Assembly: GCF_001277235.1 (NCBI RefSeq)
Contig: NZ_CP012266.1
Location: forward strand, 2,046,001-2,110,000
Source of the DNA: Cronobacter dublinensis subsp. dublinensis LMG 23823
GTDB taxonomy: Bacteria; Pseudomonadota; Gammaproteobacteria; Enterobacterales; Enterobacteriaceae
Direction of reading: 5' to 3'
DNA: 64,000 nt
Shown here: positions 59,431-64,000 of the stretch, piece by piece
Layout: every line of letters begins with the position of its first letter
Position numbering within the stretch: position 1 is the first letter of the stretch
Notes under the pieces: model-generated
The model's database searches: none
What the model was told of the DNA's origin: nothing
Seen by the model: only the letters and a program-made list of their open reading frames with translations
Translations under genes and position numbers: made by a program

Positions 59431-61629
59431 TCAGCGAAGGCCGATGATTTTCGCGAGCGTCTTGCGATCGGCGGGTTTGATATCCAGCGGATGCTCGTAG
59501 CCGATGTTCTCAATGGCGCGGGTATAGAGCGCCACCAGCCAGTCGTAGACGTAACGGGTAGCCGCGTGGACCGGTTTCTCGCCAAGACGCGTCAGGCGCT
59601 GGTCGTGGGCGACTGACGAGGCGAACAGCCGCTCATTCGGGTTGACGCGGCTTGCCGGACGTTGCGCCTGCGGCACGCGCTCGAAGCCGAGCCAGCTCAC
59701 GAAATTACCGAGCTCAGCGCGCAGTTGCGCGCCGGAGAGCCCTTCGTGCGCGGCCAGCGCTTCCAGCCGTCCGGCCAGGTTCAGCCGGTAGCTTGCGATA
59801 ATCAGCGTATCGCCAAGCCAGTGTAGCGTGGCAGCGTCGACGCCGAGCTGCGCGGCATGCTCCTCGCTCTGCATCCACTGGCGAACATGGTTCACCCACA
59901 GGCGATGCGCTCGACGAGCCAGCGACCCGCCGGAGGCAGCGTCCGCAGGGCGAGTAGCGACCGCTTCGCCAAAGAGGTCAATTTCGGTACTGAACAGCCC
60001 CTGCGGCGTCTCTTCATGGCGCTCTTCGGTTTCGCACAGCGCCTGCAGCGCGGCCGGATCCGGCAGCAGCGCCTGCAACAGATCGCCGTGGCGCGCGGCC
60101 TGGCGCTGCAACGTGCGCACACCGTTCTCGGCAGTGGCGCGCAGCGTGGCTTCATCGGCGGAGAGCGGAGCCAGATAGCGGCTGAAAAGCAGCGCGGGCT
60201 GGGCCTTCGCGTTCGCCTTAAGCAGCGTGAGACGCCGCGCGCGGCTACTGTCGCTGAGCGCCTGCGACAGCCACTCTGTCAGGCGTTGCAGGTTGCGCCC
60301 ATCGAGCGCCTGTAACGTGCCCCAGGTGTGGCCCGGTTTGCCGAGCAGTCGCTGGACGCCTTCATCAAGATGCTGGCCGTCGAGAAAACGCGCGTCGTGC
60401 GGCGTAATCGCCCACACCAGGCCCGGCAGCGCGTCCGGCGAGGCAGGCTGCGTGGCGTTCACCCAGCGCAGCAGGGCGCGCGCCACTGGCGCGATATCCG
60501 CGCGGCTCTGGACGGCGTTACACACCATCAGTACGTCCGGCTGCTGGTGCTGACGATAGTAGTCGAGCAGAAACGCTGTCTTGCTGGCATACAGGCTCTC
60601 CTGCTGGCCGTAACTCGCGCCGGGGATGTCGAGCAGATCGACGCCTTCCGGCACCGACGGCGTGGCGAGCGGCAGCGTCAGCTCCGCGCACAGCAGCGTC
60701 AGCGTAGTCAGCGGCAGGCTGACCATGCCCTGCAACTGCTGCTGTTCAAGCGCGCGCACCAGGACTTCGTCCGGCAGCGTCTCTTCGCCGGAGCCTGCCG
60801 GGAGCAGGAAGCCCTCAACCGGCAGGGAAAAATTGTCCACCAGCAGGCTCAGCGGGGCGGCCACTTCGCGGGCGTGGCCGACCAGCAGCAGGCCTTCGGC
60901 GAGCGTGACAAACTGCTGCGTCATCTCGGCGATATCTCCCCACAGCAGCGCGTACAGGCGCACGCGCTCGCTGAGGTTCAGCGCGGGCAGCAGTTGCGCC
61001 ATCTGATGCCAGGTGTCATCGCCGATCGTGCGCTGGCGCGCGGGAGTGAGCTCTCGCCAGCGGGCGGCGAGCGTCATGACGTCCGACGCGCTGATGGCCG
61101 GGTGCGGTTGCGTCTGGCCGAGCGTCTGTAGCTGCGCTAAACGCTGGCGCAGCTCCTCTTCGCTCACCGCGCGCGCCTGGCCGCTGCTCTGGTAATGCGC
61201 GAGAAAAATCTGCACCAGCTCCGCCTCGCTGAACAGACGCAGGCGCAGCGGGAACTCTTCCGGCAGCGTTTGCGGCGTGCGGGTGAAGCGTACGGCCATC
61301 GCGGTCGCGCTGTGGCCGGGGTTGATATGCGTGAGCCAGTCGAGGTGCTTATCGCCGGGCGCGACGGCCACCTGGCCCTGCGAGCCGTTCGCAAGCGTCG
61401 CGAGCAGATGCGCTTTGCCCGCCTGCGAATGACCATAAATACCGAGCGTGCGCGGTTCGTTCGCCAGTGCGTTCAGCGTCTGCGCCTGCGCGTTAAGCGC
61501 GCTCAGGCGCGCCAGCAGGGGGCCTGCTTCTTCATCCAGCAGCGGCGCATGTTCGCGGGTCTTCTGGACCCACTGGGCCAGGGCGGCAGGCGTCGTGATT
61601 TTCTGGTTCATGGAGGTAGAAACAGTCAT
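59431..61629 (-). CDS. srfC: SrfC-like protein, dynamin-like GTPase fold with altered Walker A
   Basis: This is a 732-aa homologue of the putative virulence factor SrfC. A GTPase-like start is seen: TLGIYGHSQAGKAHLLATLA (residues 61-80), a Walker A with Ala73 where Ser/Thr is usual. Next comes HSATAMAVRF (switch-I-like) and VDLLDIPGASYG (a DxxG/DIPG switch-II motif), the order found in dynamin-like proteins. The rest is helical and unassigned. It overlaps srfB by 4 nt (ATGA). SrfABC is a Salmonella SsrB/PhoPQ-linked cluster of unknown mechanism. Whether this copy still binds GTP is uncertain because of the Ala. Confidence 0.88.
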   Translation of the reverse strand: MTVSTSMNQKITTPAALAQWVQKTREHAPLLDEEAGPLLARLSALNAQAQTLNALANEPRTLGIYGHSQAGKAHLLATLANGSQGQVAVAPGDKHLDWLTHINPGHSATAMAVRFTRTPQTLPEEFPLRLRLFSEAELVQIFLAHYQSSGQARAVSEEELRQRLAQLQTLGQTQPHPAISASDVMTLAARWRELTPARQRTIGDDTWHQMAQLLPALNLSERVRLYALLWGDIAEMTQQFVTLAEGLLLVGHAREVAAPLSLLVDNFSLPVEGFLLPAGSGEETLPDEVLVRALEQQQLQGMVSLPLTTLTLLCAELTLPLATPSVPEGVDLLDIPGASYGQQESLYASKTAFLLDYYRQHQQPDVLMVCNAVQSRADIAPVARALLRWVNATQPASPDALPGLVWAITPHDARFLDGQHLDEGVQRLLGKPGHTWGTLQALDGRNLQRLTEWLSQALSDSSRARRLTLLKANAKAQPALLFSRYLAPLSADEATLRATAENGVRTLQRQAARHGDLLQALLPDPAALQALCETEERHEETPQGLFSTEIDLFGEAVATRPADAASGGSLARRAHRLWVNHVRQWMQSEEHAAQLGVDAATLHWLGDTLIIASYRLNLAGRLEALAAHEGLSGAQLRAELGNFVSWLGFERVPQAQRPASRVNPNERLFASSVAHDQRLTRLGEKPVHAATRYVYDWLVALYTRAIENIGYEHPLDIKPADRKTLAKIIGLR

Positions 61630-64000
61630 TTCAGATAAACGCTCCCGCTGTCGATCCAGTAGTGGCTGCCGGAACTGCGACGGTCAGCCAGGGTATTAAG
61701 TTTAAACGTGACCTGCTCCGGGGGCACGCGGGTGCCGTCGGAAAGCCAGGCTTCGCTGAGGGTAAAGCCTTCCGGTGCCTGCTGTTTGCCGCCGCCGGTA
61801 AGTTGCAGACGCACGTTGAGCACGCCGTCGCCTGCGATGGCTTTGGCAAGCTCCGGCGAGTTCACCGAGAGCGTATAGAGCGGCGTGGCAGGCCAGCGGG
61901 CGTTATCAAGCTGGCGAAAGCCGAGCGTTACGTTGCCGCGCAGCGGAAAGTGTAAGCGTGCATCGAGCTTCGCGCCCGGCGCGTCGAGGTCGATATCGCG
62001 ATACCAGACGTTTTCGTCGCGCAGCGTGTTGACGACGTTATCCAGCACGCCGAGGTAGCGCACGGTGGAGTAAGCGCCGATATCCGCCGCTTTGAAGTTA
62101 AAGCGCGGCAGGCGCAGGTCGAGCGCCAGGCTGCAAAGCATCGCGCCGACGGCGGCGGTGGATTTCGGGTTGCCGACGCGGCGGTGCTGACTGAACGGAT
62201 ACCATTCATGCACTTCGTAGTTATCCAGCCACACCATGCGGCTTACCGGTACCGGCTGGAGCAGGCGGATAAGCGACTGCAGGCCCGGCAGGCAGCCAGG
62301 ACGGCCCGTTATCAGCAGTACGTCGCAGCAGTAGTACGAGATGGCCTCACACAGCGCCTGGATAGGCGCGCAGATGCTGAATTTACCGGCATGTAGCGCT
62401 TCTTCCAGTTCGCTGAAGCTCACCTGCAACGGCACGTCGAGCACGTTAAACGCCGGGCTGCCGGCGGGGAGCGCGTGCTCAATCGCCAGATGGAGATAGT
62501 TATGCACATTGCGGGTCGGCGGCTGTTTCAGCATCTCGCCAAAGGTAGTGTAGAGACCGCTTTGCGGATCGGCCGGGTCGCTGTTCTCCCACGCAGACAG
62601 AATCGCGTGGCCCAGCGGCATAAAAAGCTGCAGGGCGGTCTGCTGGCGCAGTATCGCCTGGGTGTCCATACGCCCGGAATCGCCGAACAGGGTGGACATC
62701 AGCGTCGCGGCGTCGGCGACGCCCGCTTTTTGCAGCTGCTCCTGCAACGCAGGCAGCACGCAGCGCTGGATAACATCCAGCAGGATGTCATCCCCCGCGA
62801 CCTTAAATCCTTCGCGGAACAGCAGCGTCGGGCTGATTTTGACGTTGCTGCCGACGCCGTCATCCAGCTGGTACTCGGCGATCGCCATGTCAGTGGTGCC
62901 GCCGCCGATATCAATCGAGGCGACGCGCAGCTGACGGCCCGGCGTGGCGCCCGGCGGCGTTTCGCGATCCGGGCGGGCGAGGCTTGCGAAAAAGCGCTCG
63001 GTCTGGCCGGCGAAGTGCACCATCGCTTCGTTATAGAGCCATACCAGCTGGCCGCAGCTGGCTTCGTCCCACTCCATCTGGATAGCCGGGACCGGTACGC
63101 GGCTCTGGCGCTGGCCTTTTTCGGCGCTGAAATCGTCGTCATGCGGGTGCCAGCCCAGCGCTTTCCAGACCAGCGCGATAGCCTCCTGCATGCGGCGGCG
63201 GAAAATCTCGCGCTCCTGTTTCGGCATCGCCGACGGGAGCGTCAGGATCAGCTGACGCAGCTGGCGCGGCGAGCTGGCGTTGCCCATTCGCAGGCGGCTG
63301 GCGACGCTGTTTATCTGACACACCGCCTGGGCGAGCAGCTCGCACAGCATATGGGTCATCAGCGAGCTGCGGCTGTACTGCGGCGAAAACACCGGCAGGC
63401 GCTCTTCCGGCGGCAACTGCCAGAGCGGCTCGCCGTCGTCGTTCATCAGGTTCATCAGCGGGCCTGCGGTCGCGAGCGGCTCGCGCTGGGTTTTCGGCGT
63501 CATCAGGTTAAAGCGCCACTCCTGCGCCGCCGGGGTTTCATCCCACAGGTAACGGCGCGGGCTGGAGATGCCGCTGTTGCCCTCGGTGCCGAGGCGCTGC
63601 ATCGCCAGCTTGCGGGCTTCATCGCCGACGCGCACGATGGAGGGCCAGACAAACGCTTCGTCGCGTCCGCTCTCCACCGAAAAATGCTGTTTACCGAAGC
63701 GCGCTTCGGCGAACGCCAGACGGCTGGTGAACATCAGCGCGTTCATAAACTGCGGCTCGCTCAGCGAGCGCACCTGCAGTTCCATGGTCTGGCGCAGACC
63801 GTCGTTGGCCTCGCCGTGATCTTCAATGATCACGCCGCAGGTGTGGGTGTTGCCGACATCCAGGATGAGATCTACCGCGACCGCCGGCGAGCTCAGGGTG
63901 CCGGTGACGATTTTCAGCTCCGGCACGTTAAGCTGGTTGCCGAGCAGCGACATCACGTTCAGCCAGTGGGCCTGATACTCAAATACCTTCAGCGCGCGCT
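61626..64000 (-). CDS. srfB: SrfB-like protein, partial (5' end outside window)
   Basis: This is the C-terminal 791 codons of the putative virulence factor SrfB; the frame stays open to the right edge, reading RALKVFEYQAHWLNV just before the visible MSLLGNQL. The protein contains an actin/Hsp70-like ATPase core: VDLILDVGNTHTCGVIIEDH (phosphate-1 loop) and IDIGGGTTDMAIAEYQLDD (phosphate-2 loop), and a third region around VLLITGRPGCLPGLQSLIRL (adenosine motif). So it is probably a large ATPase of the actin-like fold. It is followed by srfC with a 4-nt overlap. Function is not established. Confidence 0.92.
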   Translation of the reverse strand, partial: RALKVFEYQAHWLNVMSLLGNQLNVPELKIVTGTLSSPAVAVDLILDVGNTHTCGVIIEDHGEANDGLRQTMELQVRSLSEPQFMNALMFTSRLAFAEARFGKQHFSVESGRDEAFVWPSIVRVGDEARKLAMQRLGTEGNSGISSPRRYLWDETPAAQEWRFNLMTPKTQREPLATAGPLMNLMNDDGEPLWQLPPEERLPVFSPQYSRSSLMTHMLCELLAQAVCQINSVASRLRMGNASSPRQLRQLILTLPSAMPKQEREIFRRRMQEAIALVWKALGWHPHDDDFSAEKGQRQSRVPVPAIQMEWDEASCGQLVWLYNEAMVHFAGQTERFFASLARPDRETPPGATPGRQLRVASIDIGGGTTDMAIAEYQLDDGVGSNVKISPTLLFREGFKVAGDDILLDVIQRCVLPALQEQLQKAGVADAATLMSTLFGDSGRMDTQAILRQQTALQLFMPLGHAILSAWENSDPADPQSGLYTTFGEMLKQPPTRNVHNYLHLAIEHALPAGSPAFNVLDVPLQVSFSELEEALHAGKFSICAPIQALCEAISYYCCDVLLITGRPGCLPGLQSLIRLLQPVPVSRMVWLDNYEVHEWYPFSQHRRVGNPKSTAAVGAMLCSLALDLRLPRFNFKAADIGAYSTVRYLGVLDNVVNTLRDENVWYRDIDLDAPGAKLDARLHFPLRGNVTLGFRQLDNARWPATPLYTLSVNSPELAKAIAGDGVLNVRLQLTGGGKQQAPEGFTLSEAWLSDGTRVPPEQVTFKLNTLADRRSSGSHYWIDSGSVYLK

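Noticed and set aside
1..64000. CRISPR arrays, tRNA or rRNA genes, and intact insertion sequences
   Set aside because: Reading both strands I found no regularly spaced repeats, cloverleaf-like genes with CCA ends, rRNA motifs, or transposase/integrase genes.

Overview
The window is chromosomal DNA from an enterobacterium, most likely Cronobacter or a close relative (Siccibacter, Franconibacter, Enterobacter). The evidence is high GC content, Enterobacterales-type proteins throughout, and E. coli-like gene order for ydgH-pntA-pntB, uspE-fnr-ogt and ydcR-ydcSTUV-patD. I see no rRNA, tRNA, CRISPR array or intact insertion sequence.

Layout. (1) 0.1-7.3 kb: the rstA/rstB two-component genes, here split by an inserted LysR/SDR pair, then folM, ydgI and ydgH. 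(2) 7.8-15.5 kb: housekeeping genes pntAB, uspE, fnr, ogt, smrA and a HAD sugar phosphatase. (3) 15.5-22.7 kb: a tightly overlapped six-gene operon with a peptide/nickel-type ABC importer, an FMN luciferase-like monooxygenase and a fused CMD/AhpD-like protein. Its substrate is unknown. (4) 22.8-27.1 kb: an arabinoside-use operon (GPH symporter, GH51 arabinofuranosidase, outer-membrane porin). (5) 27.5-31.1 kb: a TetR-EmrE drug-efflux pair and a cyanide-insensitive-type bd oxidase (CioAB plus a 45-aa subunit). (6) 31.2-38.4 kb: the MocR regulator ydcR and the putrescine/GABA-aldehyde operon ydcSTUV-patD.

(7) 38.5-44.25 kb: an AT-rich accessory island with unknown small genes, a Nudix hydrolase overlapping a multi-pass membrane protein, a coiled-coil protein, and two coupled acyltransferase-3 genes. 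One acyltransferase is broken by an in-frame TGA. Gene remnants lie inside the island and at its right edge, next to an orphan lipoprotein resembling T6SS immunity lipoproteins.

(8) 45.0-48.2 kb: a Tat-exported spermidine-dehydrogenase-like flavoprotein with a triheme cytochrome c. (9) 48.3-53.0 kb: a DMSO-reductase-type operon under a consensus FNR box, with a multi-cluster ferredoxin as fourth gene. (10) 53.1-59.4 kb: a phytase-like esterase, a chemoreceptor, a sugar-phosphate isomerase-like protein, a CigR-family protein and a pectinesterase-like protein. (11) 59.4 kb to the end: srfC and srfB, the latter running off the right edge.

Two themes connect regions. The spermidine dehydrogenase pair would make 4-aminobutanal, the substrate of PatD, so modules 6 and 8 may form one polyamine-catabolic unit interrupted by the island. 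Fnr, encoded in the window, probably controls both its own gene and the DMSO-reductase operon.
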